NCBI RefSeq assembly: GCF_000765665.2
Contig: NZ_JROZ02000002.1
Span: forward strand, 248,001 to 312,000
DNA: 64,000 bases
Reading direction: 5' to 3'
Source of the DNA: Helicobacter sp. MIT 05-5293
GTDB lineage: Bacteria > Campylobacterota > Campylobacteria > Campylobacterales > Helicobacteraceae
In this document: positions 27,413 to 36,610 of the stretch, in pieces
Layout of the letters: each line of letters opens with the position of its first letter
Numbering within the stretch: position 1 is the stretch's first letter
Translations under genes and position numbers: made by a program
Notes under the pieces: generated by a model
What the model was told of the DNA's origin: nothing
Databases searched by the model: none
Seen by the model: only the letters and a program-made list of their open reading frames with translations

Positions 27413-27578
27413 TATTATTACCCTCCAAAATTCAATTTCGGAGCGAATAATAATCAATGAAATATTAAAATAAAATAAAAATAATTCTTAATTTAAATAT
27501 AGTGTGATTCTTATGTCATTGTCTTTTATACGATAAAATAAAAACTCTCATTATTTTTAAAGTTAAAAAGGAGTTGAT

Positions 27579-28076
27579 ATGAAAAAAGTTGGTTTATTTT
27601 ATGGCAGTGATGGTGGAGCGACTCAAGATATTGCTCAAAGGATTGCAAGCGCAGTAGGGGATTGTGAAGTGTTTGATGTGTCTTCTTGTAAAAAAGAAGA
27701 TTTAGATTCATTTGAGAATCTGATCCTTGCGACACCTACTTATGGTTCAGGAGATTTGCAAGATGATTGGGATAGCTTTATTTCAGGGCTTAATGATGAT
27801 GCGTTTGCAAACAAAACAATTGCGCTTGTGGGATTAGGCGATCAAGAAATTTATAGTGATACTTTTTGTAATGGTATTGCAGCAATTTATCAAAAAGTGT
27901 CTAAAAAGGGAAAAGTAATCGGGCAAACAAGCACAGATGGCTATACATTTGATGATAGTCAAGCAGTTGTCGATGGGAAATTTGTCGGATTGATTATTGA
28001 TGAAGTCAATCAAGAAGATTTGAGCGCACAACGCATTCAAGCGTGGGTAGAAGCGATCAAGCCATCATTCGCATAA
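27579..28076 (+). CDS. fldA: Flavodoxin
   Basis: This 165-aa FMN electron carrier has an N-terminal phosphate-binding loop GSDGGATQDIAQ, the TPTYGSGDLQDDW loop and the LGDQEIYSDTFCNG region, as in Helicobacter flavodoxins, where it accepts electrons from pyruvate:flavodoxin oxidoreductase. AAAAGGAGT is close to the ATG. It is a single-gene unit divergent from the TonB receptors and convergent with azlD. Confidence 0.95.
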   Translation: MKKVGLFYGSDGGATQDIAQRIASAVGDCEVFDVSSCKKEDLDSFENLILATPTYGSGDLQDDWDSFISGLNDDAFANKTIALVGLGDQEIYSDTFCNGIAAIYQKVSKKGKVIGQTSTDGYTFDDSQAVVDGKFVGLIIDEVNQEDLSAQRIQAWVEAIKPSFA

Positions 28077-28098
28077 ATTCTATTATTTTGCGCATTAT

Positions 28099-28440
28099 TT
28101 AAAAGAGATTCTTTAGAATCTCGCTTTGCACTAGTATCATATAGGAGATTGTCCCTATAATGATACTAATTACAGGGATTTTGAGCCAAATTTGCAAGGC
28201 ACTTACAATACTCACAGCGATAATTTCATTCAGCCCAAAAGGCGCATTAAATAAATCAACATTACGAAGACAATACACAATAAGCATCGCAATAATTGCG
28301 CTAGGCAGGAATTTACCGAGAAAGGTAATATATGGGGGTGTGCTGTGTCGGAAAATCATAAAAGGCAAAGCACGGCTAAGGAGGGTATTAATCCCTATAA
28401 GAGCTACGATGAGAAGAGAATGCAGGGTTTCAGGCGACAT
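28099..28440 (-). CDS. azlD: AzlD family branched-chain amino acid transport protein
   Basis: This 113-aa protein is almost entirely hydrophobic with four membrane helices, as expected for AzlD, the small partner of AzlC. Residues LSRALPFMIFRH near 25 are family-like. The ATG at 28440 lies inside the azlC 3' end, so expression is coupled. The pair is thought to export or exchange branched-chain amino acids. Confidence 0.85.
   Translation of the reverse strand: MSPETLHSLLIVALIGINTLLSRALPFMIFRHSTPPYITFLGKFLPSAIIAMLIVYCLRNVDLFNAPFGLNEIIAVSIVSALQIWLKIPVISIIIGTISYMILVQSEILKNLF
28105..28122. terminator. Palindromic hairpin at the azlD 3' end
   Basis: GAGATTCT and AGAATCTC form an 8-bp perfect stem with a TT loop, overlapping the last codons of azlD. 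It lies between convergent fldA and azlD; on the azlD strand it is followed by TTTT. Confidence 0.5.
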
Positions 28441-29125
28441 CAAGAGGCTTTCTTAATAAAGTCAGAAGTAAAGTAATGCCAATGAGTGCGGGGAGCAAAA
28501 AGTCTTTGCCAAAAATTACTAGACATACGATGCTTACACCCACACCGATAAGCGCGGGAATCCTTGATTGAGGATTTTTCCATGATTGGATAAAAATCAC
28601 GACAAAAATCGCACTCATCACAAAATCAATCCCTTGCGTATTGAAAACCAACGCTGACCCAAGTAATGCTCCCAAAACACAGCCTATAATCCAATAGATT
28701 TGATTGAGCAAGGAGATAAAGAAATCAAACCATTGTTTGTCTATACCTTGTTTGGGAGATTTGAGATTGAGAAGAGCTAAAGTTTCATCAGTCAAAGAAT
28801 AAATCATATAATAGGATTTTTTACCCATAGATTTGAAACGATCCAGCATACTGATAGCATAAAAAATTTGTCTTGCATTCACCATACTTGCAATTAAGAA
28901 AACTTCCCACAATCCAGCACCCGATGCCATTAGTCCCACAGCGATAAATTGAGTCGTGCCACCATAGATAATTATTGCCATTGCTAATGCCCAAAGTGCG
29001 TTATATCCCGCTGCTTGGAGTAATATCCCAAAAACCATACCCATAAACACATATCCAAATAGAATCGGAATCGTGTGCGGAAAAGCATCTTTGAGTGCCG
29101 CTAAAGCAACGGAGCGAGGAGACAT
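28430..29125 (-). CDS. azlC: AzlC family branched-chain amino acid transport protein
   Basis: This 231-aa membrane protein contains the AzlC signatures IPILFGYVFMGMVFGIL, YGGTTQFIAVGLMASGAG and SLTDETLALL. It forms a two-component amino acid exporter with AzlD, which overlaps its end by 11 bases. The ATG begins one base after the argS stop, so translation may depend on re-initiation from argS. Confidence 0.9.
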   Translation of the reverse strand: MSPRSVALAALKDAFPHTIPILFGYVFMGMVFGILLQAAGYNALWALAMAIIIYGGTTQFIAVGLMASGAGLWEVFLIASMVNARQIFYAISMLDRFKSMGKKSYYMIYSLTDETLALLNLKSPKQGIDKQWFDFFISLLNQIYWIIGCVLGALLGSALVFNTQGIDFVMSAIFVVIFIQSWKNPQSRIPALIGVGVSIVCLVIFGKDFLLPALIGITLLLTLLRKPLDVA

Positions 29126-29126
29126 T

Positions 29127-30716
29127 TTACATTCTTGTTTTGGCTACAATACCTAGCAAAGACATTCCTAATGTGATACTTTTGCTCACAATGAGCATCA
29201 CATAGAGCAAATCTTTTTCATTATGAGTGCCTAAAATCTTGTGTGCATTGTAAAAACTATGGAAGTTTGCAGCAAGATTCTTAAGGTATTCACAAATTTT
29301 TTGAATCTCGCGGTCTTTGAAGCTTGCTTCAATCGTGTGCGGACACATAAGTGCCTCAAAAAGGAGATTTTTTGCATCAAAATCAATGTCTAAATCTTTG
29401 TCATTTTGCATAATGTCTTGAGGTTTTAATTGCGATTTTTCAAGCAAAGTGTGGATTCTTGCATTGGCATAGTTGATATAATAAATCGGATTACTAGAAT
29501 CTTGTTTTTTAAGTTCATCGACATCAAACTCTAAATGTGTGTCAGCTTTTTTAGAGAGAAACACAAAGCGTAATGCGTCTGCACCGATGTCTTCAACAAC
29601 ATCTTTCATCAAGATAAAATTCCCCGCACGTTTGCTCATTTTGTAGGGTTGCCCACCTTTAAGCAGACTTACCATTTGAGAGAGAAGCACCTCAAGTTTG
29701 TTCTCATCATAGCCCAAAAAGTGGATAGCTGCTTTCACACGCGCAATATAGCCATGATGGTCTGCACCCCAGATATTGATATAGCGATCAAAAGAGCGTT
29801 GGAATTTGTCCTGATGATAGATAATATCACCTGCAAGGTAAGTCGGCTCATTGTTATCACGCACGATCACACGATCTTTTTCATCGCCTAATGTTGAGGA
29901 GGCAATCCACACTTTGCCCTCACTCTCATAAATACCCTGATGTGCTTTAAGAGTATCAAGTGTTTGTTCCCAACGCTGATAAAGGGCTTTTTCGCTCACA
30001 AAATGATCAAAGTTAATACCCACTTGTGTGAGGTTATTTTTAATCTCTTCAAGCATACGATCTTTGCCGAATGCTGCAAGGGTAGGGATAGAATCTTCGC
30101 TTTCAAAAATCTCTGTGCCAAAATGATCAGACGCTAATTTTGCCAAATCGATAATATATTCCCCGCGATAGTAACTCTCCGGATAGGTAACATTGCGTTT
30201 AAGGAGATGTTCTTGCCCTGCAAGGAGGATTGATAACCCAAGCATTTGAATCTGTGCGCCTGCATCGTTGATATAATATTCAGTCGTGATAGCATATCCT
30301 AAATGTCTCCCTACCCGTGCAAGTGCATCACCATATACTGCACCTCTAGCATGTCCGATATGCAAAGGTCCTGTGGGATTTGCACTCACAAATTCAAGCA
30401 GGATCTTTTCTTGTGAATCTTGCAAGGGTGCGTTTTGCGTATCAGTATAAAAAAGCCGTGCAGAAAGCTTGAGAAAAGATGATGAGAGGAAAAAATTAAT
30501 ATATCCATTCACTGCCTCGACTTTTTCAAATTCTTTACAAGTGTCAAGTTTTGAGGCAATCTCTTGGGCAATTTGTTTAGGATTGGCTCTTTTTATTTTG
30601 GCAAGACTGAAAGCAACTGGTGTCGCGAAATGCCCAAGCTCCTTGTTCTTAGGCTTTTCAAGCACGACTTCGCATTCACATATTTTTTCAAGGAGTGTTT
30701 TGATGTGATGATACAT
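29127..30716 (-). CDS. argS: Arginyl-tRNA synthetase
   Basis: This 529-aa class I synthetase charges tRNA-Arg. It has the N-terminal Arg-RS add-on domain (about 1-90), the HIGH-type motif [12 protein letters not shown] in the [14 protein letters not shown] context, the [13 protein letters not shown] segment, and a KMSKR motif near the end of the catalytic fold, followed by a DALR-type anticodon-binding domain. Length is normal. It directly abuts tatA, in the same order as I recall for H. pylori. Confidence 0.97.
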   Translation of the reverse strand: MYHHIKTLLEKICECEVVLEKPKNKELGHFATPVAFSLAKIKRANPKQIAQEIASKLDTCKEFEKVEAVNGYINFFLSSSFLKLSARLFYTDTQNAPLQDSQEKILLEFVSANPTGPLHIGHARGAVYGDALARVGRHLGYAITTEYYINDAGAQIQMLGLSILLAGQEHLLKRNVTYPESYYRGEYIIDLAKLASDHFGTEIFESEDSIPTLAAFGKDRMLEEIKNNLTQVGINFDHFVSEKALYQRWEQTLDTLKAHQGIYESEGKVWIASSTLGDEKDRVIVRDNNEPTYLAGDIIYHQDKFQRSFDRYINIWGADHHGYIARVKAAIHFLGYDENKLEVLLSQMVSLLKGGQPYKMSKRAGNFILMKDVVEDIGADALRFVFLSKKADTHLEFDVDELKKQDSSNPIYYINYANARIHTLLEKSQLKPQDIMQNDKDLDIDFDAKNLLFEALMCPHTIEASFKDREIQKICEYLKNLAANFHSFYNAHKILGTHNEKDLLYVMLIVSKSITLGMSLLGIVAKTRM

Positions 30717-30953
30717 TTAGGATTCTTGTTTTTGAGAATCTTTAAGTGTTGTATTTTCTGTCGTAGCTGTTGTTTGCTTGATTTGACTTTGTTCGCTTGC
30801 ATTTTGCTCTTCGTCATCTTCTTTGACAGCTTTTTTAAAGTTTTTGATGCCGCTACCTAGTCCTTTGGCGAGTTCGGGAATCTTCTTCGCACCAAACAAC
30901 AAAACAATGATGAGTAGGATAATCAGCAATTGAGTAATGCTAGGGGGTGTCAT
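30717..30953 (-). CDS. tatA: Sec-independent (Tat) translocase protein TatA
   Basis: This 78-aa protein has one N-terminal membrane helix ([17 protein letters not shown]), the conserved [20 protein letters not shown] amphipathic helix and a polar Gln/Thr-rich tail. With TatB and TatC (not in the window) it forms the twin-arginine export pore. The stop directly precedes the argS ATG. Confidence 0.95.
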   Translation of the reverse strand: MTPPSITQLLIILLIIVLLFGAKKIPELAKGLGSGIKNFKKAVKEDDEEQNASEQSQIKQTTATTENTTLKDSQKQES

Positions 30954-31023
30954 ATAGTCTCCTTAGGGAAAAGTGTTAAATATTATAGCTAAAAGTTCTT
31001 ATCGATTCTTAAATAAATTACCC

Positions 31024-31626
31024 TTACCATTGGCGGATAATTTCACTAAAGCGATCAATTTGCTGATATTTGAGTGAGCGTGTGATAGCAATGATAGCTT
31101 CTTTTGCGGTGTTAATATCGTCATTGATAATCACATAGTCAAAATTTTGGATATGTTGCATTTCGTTGTGTGCTTGAATCAAGCGAAATTCGATAGTTTG
31201 AAGGTCATCACTTTGGCGAGAAATCAGCCTTTGACGCAAAATATCTTTTGTCTTGGTGGTGATAAAAATAGATTTTGCAAAATCACCAAAATGCTCTTTG
31301 ATACTTTGATGCCCTTGCACATCGACATCAAAAAGCACGATCTTATCTTCTGCAAGAGCCTTTTGCACGGGCTTAAGCGAAGTGCCATAGTAATTTGTAT
31401 GCACTTCTGCCCATTCGAGAAAGACACCCGCCTTAATGTCTTGTAAAAACTGATCTTTATTGACAAAATGATAATGCACCCCATCAATCTCACCTTCTCG
31501 TTTAGTGCGTGTAGTCGTTGAGATAGAAAAATAAATATGAGGGATTTCCTCCAAAAGGGCTTTGGTCAAGGTGCTTTTACCGCAGCCACTTGGTCCTGAT
31601 ATGATAAGCACAGCTCCCTTGCTCAT
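31024..31626 (-). CDS. gmk: Guanylate kinase
   Basis: This 200-aa enzyme phosphorylates GMP to GDP. It has the P-loop GPSGCGKST at about residues 10-18, STTTRTKREGEIDGVHYHF for GMP binding, FLEWAEVHTNYYGTS, and the R-L-I-S-R lid region. The start codon overlaps the stop of the upstream acidic-protein gene (ATGA). Confidence 0.96.
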   Translation of the reverse strand: MSKGAVLIISGPSGCGKSTLTKALLEEIPHIYFSISTTTRTKREGEIDGVHYHFVNKDQFLQDIKAGVFLEWAEVHTNYYGTSLKPVQKALAEDKIVLFDVDVQGHQSIKEHFGDFAKSIFITTKTKDILRQRLISRQSDDLQTIEFRLIQAHNEMQHIQNFDYVIINDDINTAKEAIIAITRSLKYQQIDRFSEIIRQW

Positions 31627-33653
31627 TTGCTTTTATCTTTAAAGCTAATGTTGATTGTTACTTCAAGCCCATCAAGCATTGATTTGAGATTGCTTGAGCT
31701 AAGGCTTGAGATACCACTTTGGACAGAGCTTGCAATCATATTTTTTACAATTTGTGCTTCTTGTGTCTCACCCACAGATGATGCCTCATTGTTTGCAGGG
31801 GATTCTTTGGCGATAGGAGCAATGTCAGATTCTTCTTTGGCAGATTCTGTGTCGGATATTGCTACTGAATCTTCATCTGAATCTGCAGATTGAGCATTTT
31901 CTTCTTCATATCCCTCAATCTCTTCTCCTAAGGCTTGTGCTACTTCGGGTTCTTTGAGCGTAACAAAATCGGATTTTTCAGCAGATTCTGCACTTTCATC
32001 AAGTGCGTCAAGAGCTTGTGCTACTTCGCTAACTTGCTCTGAATCAAGCACTTTTGATGGTGTTTCGTCCAAAGATGCTTCATCGTTTGCTATATCTTCG
32101 GATTCTAAACTTGCAGATTCTTCAGTAGATTCTGTAATGTCTTCAAAAGATTCATCGGTTTGAGCAGATTCTGCACTTTCATCAAGTGCATCTGTTTCGC
32201 TATTTTCTCCCTCACTCGCAAGATCACTTACATCATCTCCTAACGCATCAGAATCTCCCAAGTCAAGAGGCTCTGCATCATCGAATAAATCATTTTCTAA
32301 AGTAGCATCTTCTGTAGCATTTTCTCCCAAATCTATCTCGTCTTCTGGTGCTGCTGAATCTGTATCTGCAGAATCGAGAGAATCAACAGAATCTTCGGTA
32401 GAATCTTCAGTAGATTCTGTAATGTCTTCAAAAGATTCATCGGTTTGAGCAGATTCTGCACTTTCATCAAGTGCATCTGTTTCGCTATTTTCTCCCTCAC
32501 TCGCAAGATCACTTACATCATCTCCTAACGCATCAGAATCTCCCAAGTCAAGAGGCTCTGCATCATCGAATAAATCATTTTCTAAAGATGTTTCTTCTTC
32601 ACTTTCTGCACTCAAGTCTAAAGCTTCTTCAGTAGATTCTGTAGAATCTGCGGGTTCGTCTTCGGATTCTACAGATGGAATGTCAAGTGCCTCAATCTCT
32701 TCATTGAGTTCATCGCTCATAGGTATAGGATCTGCAGGGGGTATGTCTCCTACATCTTCACCACTATTGATATTTTCCGATAAAAACTCTTCAGCAGAAG
32801 TGCCGAGTTCAGAATCTGTATTGAGGTCAAGTGAGAGATCAGCTTCATCTTCAAGGATAGAATCATCCTCGAGATTGATTTCTTCATTATTTCCTTCTGA
32901 AACATTGTCAGATGTTGATAAATCTAGTGCATCTTCTGCTTCATCACCTGCACTAGAGCTATCAGCTTGTGCGGGGTCTTGAAGTTTGTCAAAGTTGGTA
33001 AAGTCTAAATCAATATCAAGCCCATCATCGGCTGGGGGTGCATCTTCTCTTGTCTCATCAATCACTTCTTCTAGGTCAAATCCTATCTCTCTGCTGTTGC
33101 TTTCTTTATCATTAGAAGTATTTTCAATATCTGGGGTAGATTCTTGATTCTCCGTATCTTCTTGTGCTTCGGGCGTGTCTAAATGCTGGTCTTCTTCGAG
33201 AAGAGAATCAATTTCTCCTAAGCCTTCATCGAGATTATCAAGGCTGATAGGCTCTTGTTCAGGAATGTCGGCAGGAGCGTCAGTCGGCGCAGTTGTCGCC
33301 TCTTCGTTAGCTTGGGGTTGTAGAGGTGCTGTAGAAGCGTTTGCCAATTGAGCAGTAAAAACATCAAGAATGCTTGTGGGTAAAAATGGTTTTTGGACAT
33401 AATCATCAAAACCCTCTATTCTTTTGGCTTGTTTGTTGTGGATAAGGCATTTGCGTTTATCTTTGAGAGCGTCAAGGTATTTGTCTTTGTCAAGATTCAG
33501 ACAATCATCATCAATGATGATATAATCATATTGTCCCAAATCACCCATTTCACTAGAATCTTTAATCGTAGTGAGGTCAGCTCCTGCCTTTTTTGCAGTA
33601 ATTTCGACAAGTTTTTGAACGATTTGGTTGGTGTTGATTAATAAAAATTTCAT
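31623..33653 (-). CDS. Large acidic repeat protein with degenerate receiver domain
   Basis: This 676-aa protein starts with a receiver-like domain (residues 1-105) that shows a D-D-D patch at 48-50 and K-P-F at 88-90, as in response regulators, but looks degenerate. Residues 110-610 are extremely rich in D, E, S and A and low in complexity, with a perfect 61-residue repeat (about 356-416 and 451-511). The C-terminus (about 640-676) is a conserved-looking helix pair. By position between gmk and nucT it corresponds to the H. pylori poly-E-rich protein (HP0322). The ATG at 33653 is chosen; the longer frame upstream is non-coding in composition. Function here is unknown. Confidence 0.8.
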   Translation of the reverse strand: MKFLLINTNQIVQKLVEITAKKAGADLTTIKDSSEMGDLGQYDYIIIDDDCLNLDKDKYLDALKDKRKCLIHNKQAKRIEGFDDYVQKPFLPTSILDVFTAQLANASTAPLQPQANEEATTAPTDAPADIPEQEPISLDNLDEGLGEIDSLLEEDQHLDTPEAQEDTENQESTPDIENTSNDKESNSREIGFDLEEVIDETREDAPPADDGLDIDLDFTNFDKLQDPAQADSSSAGDEAEDALDLSTSDNVSEGNNEEINLEDDSILEDEADLSLDLNTDSELGTSAEEFLSENINSGEDVGDIPPADPIPMSDELNEEIEALDIPSVESEDEPADSTESTEEALDLSAESEEETSLENDLFDDAEPLDLGDSDALGDDVSDLASEGENSETDALDESAESAQTDESFEDITESTEDSTEDSVDSLDSADTDSAAPEDEIDLGENATEDATLENDLFDDAEPLDLGDSDALGDDVSDLASEGENSETDALDESAESAQTDESFEDITESTEESASLESEDIANDEASLDETPSKVLDSEQVSEVAQALDALDESAESAEKSDFVTLKEPEVAQALGEEIEGYEEENAQSADSDEDSVAISDTESAKEESDIAPIAKESPANNEASSVGETQEAQIVKNMIASSVQSGISSLSSSNLKSMLDGLEVTINISFKDKSK
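32119..32302. repeat. 184-bp direct repeat, copy A
   Basis: Identical by eye to 32404-32587 at an offset of 285 bases (95 codons), inside the acidic-protein gene and in frame. Confidence 0.85.
32404..32587. repeat. 184-bp direct repeat, copy B
   Basis: Partner of 32119-32302. Recombination between the two would delete or add 95 codons without a frameshift. Confidence 0.85.
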
Positions 33654-33734
33654 TATCAGCTCCCAGAAATTTATTGCGTATTTAATAAATAATAACTTAA
33701 AATTATATCTAAATCCAAATGAAAAGGAACAAAA

Positions 33735-34280
33735 ATGAAAGAAAAAATTAAAAAAATATGTGAAATTTGTTTGATTGTGAGTGTATTTAACACGCCGATA
33801 TTTGCGAATGAAGTATTGTATTTTATGCCTTATGAACAAAAAGAAGCTTTTAATGCGCTCAAAAATGCCATTTCAAAAGCCCAAAATGACATTAAAATCA
33901 GTGTTTATAGCTTCACAAATAATGAGCTTGCTAAGGCTTTGCGTGATAGTGCAAAAAGAGGCGTAAAAATCTCTATTATCTATGATAAAGAAAGCAATAT
34001 CAAGAATGCAAACTCCACTATTGGCTATTTGGCAAAATACAATAACATTTCGGTGTGTTTGCTTAGCGGTAAGCTTTCTGCTAATAAAAAGTTTTATGGG
34101 CTTATGCACCAAAAAATGGCAATCATTGATCAGGATTTGTTGATTTTGGGTTCGGCGAATTGGAGCAAAAATGCGTTTGAAAACAATTATGAAACCCTGC
34201 TTTTTACGCATCAAAAAGGCTTTGTGCAAAAGGCTCTTGCAGCTTATGAGCGAATGAAAAAAACATGCGCAGGATTCTGA
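33735..34280 (+). CDS. nucT: Membrane/periplasmic phospholipase D-type nuclease
   Basis: This 181-aa single-domain PLD-superfamily nuclease has an N-terminal signal/anchor (about residues 7-24) and one HKD motif, H125-x-K127-x4-D132, followed by GSANWSKNAFENNYE. One motif per chain implies a dimer. By length, motif and position after the acidic protein it matches H. pylori NucT (HP0323), a surface or periplasmic nuclease involved in purine salvage and DNA handling. It is divergent from the acidic-protein gene across an 81-bp gap. Confidence 0.88.
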   Translation: MKEKIKKICEICLIVSVFNTPIFANEVLYFMPYEQKEAFNALKNAISKAQNDIKISVYSFTNNELAKALRDSAKRGVKISIIYDKESNIKNANSTIGYLAKYNNISVCLLSGKLSANKKFYGLMHQKMAIIDQDLLILGSANWSKNAFENNYETLLFTHQKGFVQKALAAYERMKKTCAGF

Positions 34281-34347
34281 AATTTTACTAGAATCTTAGA
34301 ATCTACATTTTATGGGCGCAATGAGTGAGATTCTAAAGAGTAAATCT

Positions 34348-35286
34348 TTATTTTTTGGAGGGGATTGGGCATAGGTTTGGGGCGCACAGAAGATTTTTAA
34401 TCGCAACGCTCATCGCATCGGGTATGCTGCCCCCGTGTGTTTTTCCCTCAAGCTCGATATATACGACAGATGCAGGATTTGGGGATTGTTGGGATAAGGT
34501 GAGGGCAAGTTTTTGTGCGTTTATCACTTCTGTGTCTTTTCCTACTTCTTTGCTTCCGCGTGTGATGATGATTGAGGTAGGATAATGAGTGAGCAAAGGT
34601 GTGCGTGTAGGGATAAAGCTTGCTTCTCCCCACCATAAAGAAGGCGAAGCACTGATATAATGGCTGAATGTTTGCGGAGCGTTAAAAAGCACGAAAAGGG
34701 CAAAGATTCCTCCGAAAGAATGCCCAAAAAATGCACTTTTTTGTGAATCAATAGAATAATTTTTGTGGATATGGGGCAAAAGTTTTGTCGTGATAAAATC
34801 AAGAAAGTCTTTTGCGCCACCGCCACCGCTAAATTTTGCTGCAAGTTGAGAATCTAAAGTGGGCATATAATCAAAAGTGCGTGCTTTAGTATCAAAAGCA
34901 AGTGGGCTATCATGTCCAATCCCTATAATTATAGGGATAGTGATTTGCGGATATTGACGCCAAATAGAGATAAAAATATCAAGTGCGCGTGGAAAAAACG
35001 CGTTACCATCAAGCATATACAGAATCGGATAGCCATTTTGGGGTGCAGGCGCGTGGGGTTTGGCGATTTGAATATGATAATTGGTGTTTGTTTTTGAGCG
35101 AATATAGAGTGATTGAATCTCAAATAATGTATGAGATTGGTCGCTGATAGGCGGGATTTCTTGGGAAGGCTTCGCATCAAGAGCTATGACATTTAAAAAT
35201 AAAAGTATGATGATTTTTACCCATTTTTGTATGTTTTTTGGGGAGATTGGGTGTGTCGCGAGACTTGATTGAGCATTTGTTGTCAT
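34348..35286 (-). CDS. Alpha/beta hydrolase, Fes/IroE-like siderophore esterase family
   Basis: This 312-aa exported protein has an N-terminal hydrophobic segment (IIILLFLNVIALDA, about 25-38) and a PF00756-like esterase domain. The nucleophile is Ser190 in GHSFGG, and the catalytic His is at about 284 in GKTHGGS; LYMLDGNAFF (about 89-98) forms the oxyanion side. Such enzymes cleave siderophore esters or act as periplasmic thioesterases. It sits 37 bases after an MFS transporter on the same strand. A siderophore role is inferred from family similarity only. Confidence 0.75.
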   Translation of the reverse strand: MTTNAQSSLATHPISPKNIQKWVKIIILLFLNVIALDAKPSQEIPPISDQSHTLFEIQSLYIRSKTNTNYHIQIAKPHAPAPQNGYPILYMLDGNAFFPRALDIFISIWRQYPQITIPIIIGIGHDSPLAFDTKARTFDYMPTLDSQLAAKFSGGGGAKDFLDFITTKLLPHIHKNYSIDSQKSAFFGHSFGGIFALFVLFNAPQTFSHYISASPSLWWGEASFIPTRTPLLTHYPTSIIITRGSKEVGKDTEVINAQKLALTLSQQSPNPASVVYIELEGKTHGGSIPDAMSVAIKNLLCAPNLCPIPSKK

Positions 35287-35323
35287 ATTTTGCCTTTATT
35301 TTGTTTAATTGTGTGGATTTTTA

Positions 35324-36496
35324 TTATGGTTTGCTAACAAAAAGTAATATCAATGCGGGTAAGGCAAAAAGCGAGGCAAATAAAGGATTGTAACTGATAC
35401 CTAAAAAGGGTGCAATGACCACAAATCCACCAACTTGATTAGCCAAAGCAATACCGACATTGAATGCACCTTCATTCACGCTCACAGAGCTATCCATTGA
35501 ATGAGGGGTGCATTTTCGCGCTGCATTCATTGCGTTAAGCTTGAGGGCTGGAATTGATGCAAAGGATAAGAATCCCATTAATGCAAGATTTATGACGACA
35601 AGCACTTGAGAATAGGCTGTGAGTGAAATCAGAGCGTAGAAGATGACTTGCAGACTTAGGACGATTTTTAATGCGAGAATCGAACCTTTGTTGTCTGCAA
35701 GTCTTCCACCAAAGAGATTTCCTAAAATTGCGAATCCTCCATAAAGCAACAAGATAAGACCGATGCTTTTTTCGTCAAAATGACTTTTATACACGAGTAA
35801 ATCAGACACATAAGTATAAAGCACAAATGCCCCACCACAAGTGCATATCGTGATAGCATAAGCCTTAAGGAGAGGCTTGTGTAAAAATGCTTTAAGCAGT
35901 GAAGAGAAATGTGTTTGTGAGCCTTTGAGGTGATTGGGCATAAAAATCAAGGCATGTCCTATGGCGATAAGGGTGCAAACAAAAATCAATAAAAAAATAG
36001 CCTTGAATCCAAAGCTTTGCCCGATGAATGTTCCTAAAGGGACACCGCTCACAAGGGCAATCGTTAGCCCTGAAACCATTAGAGCAAGGTTGCTTGATTC
36101 TTTGCCTTTGGGGGAGACTTGTAAGGCTGTGAGTGTGGCAATCACAAAAAATACACCATGTTGCGTCCCAGCGACAAATCGCGCAATCACATTGATCCAA
36201 AAGTTATCGCTGATATAAATCACGAAATTTGCAAGTGCAAAAACGCTAAGATTCAAAATCAGCTGAATCTTGCGATTAAAGGCACTAAGAGGGATAGTCA
36301 ATACAGGTGCGCCTATCACCACACCCACAGCATACATTGTCGTCAGCAGCCCTGCTTTGTTTGAATCAATGTCGAAAAAAACTTTCACATCTTGCAAAAC
36401 ACCCGCAATGATAAACTCTGTAACACCCATACAAAAGCTACTCAATGCTAATACTAAAATCGTTTTGGTTGTTGTGTCAAACGAAAATCGCGGCAT
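35324..36496 (-). CDS. MFS transporter, drug/sugar efflux (AraJ-like) type
   Basis: This 390-aa protein has twelve expected helices with the DHA1-type motifs FCMGVTEFIIAGVLQDV at the N-terminus, GLLTTMYAVGVVIGAPVLT, and GGRLADNKG in the second half. It would export small molecules with protons. The ATG at 36496 has GGAG 6 bases upstream; the 14-codon upstream extension is not supported. TATAAT on the minus strand at 36530-36535 is a likely -10 box. It is the first gene of a two-gene unit with the esterase. Confidence 0.85.
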   Translation of the reverse strand: MPRFSFDTTTKTILVLALSSFCMGVTEFIIAGVLQDVKVFFDIDSNKAGLLTTMYAVGVVIGAPVLTIPLSAFNRKIQLILNLSVFALANFVIYISDNFWINVIARFVAGTQHGVFFVIATLTALQVSPKGKESSNLALMVSGLTIALVSGVPLGTFIGQSFGFKAIFLLIFVCTLIAIGHALIFMPNHLKGSQTHFSSLLKAFLHKPLLKAYAITICTCGGAFVLYTYVSDLLVYKSHFDEKSIGLILLLYGGFAILGNLFGGRLADNKGSILALKIVLSLQVIFYALISLTAYSQVLVVINLALMGFLSFASIPALKLNAMNAARKCTPHSMDSSVSVNEGAFNVGIALANQVGGFVVIAPFLGISYNPLFASLFALPALILLFVSKP

Positions 36497-36529
36497 CTTG
36501 CACTCCATAAGGCAAAATAAAAAATCGAA

Positions 36530-36535
36530 ATTATA
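36530..36535 (-). promoter_or_regulatory. Probable -10 box of the MFS-esterase unit
   Basis: TATAAT on the minus strand, 34 bases upstream of the MFS start, in a 114-bp divergent gap shared with the SurA-like gene, for which TAAAAT at 36558-36563 is a weaker -10. Confidence 0.4.
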
Positions 36536-36610
36536 CATTCAATTGCTTTGAATATGTTAAAATAAATTTCGTAATTTTATGATTTTGCCAAGTAAATTTA
36601 AAGGAAATTA

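Noticed and set aside
31627-32982. Several plus-strand ORFs opposite the acidic-protein gene, rich in Ser
   Set aside because: They mirror the repetitive Asp/Glu/Ser codons of the real minus-strand gene and have no ribosome sites or recognisable domains.
33654-33839. 62-residue N-terminal extension of the acidic protein
   Set aside because: Composition is Phe/Tyr-rich non-coding type and the receiver-like fold starts at the ATG at 33653.
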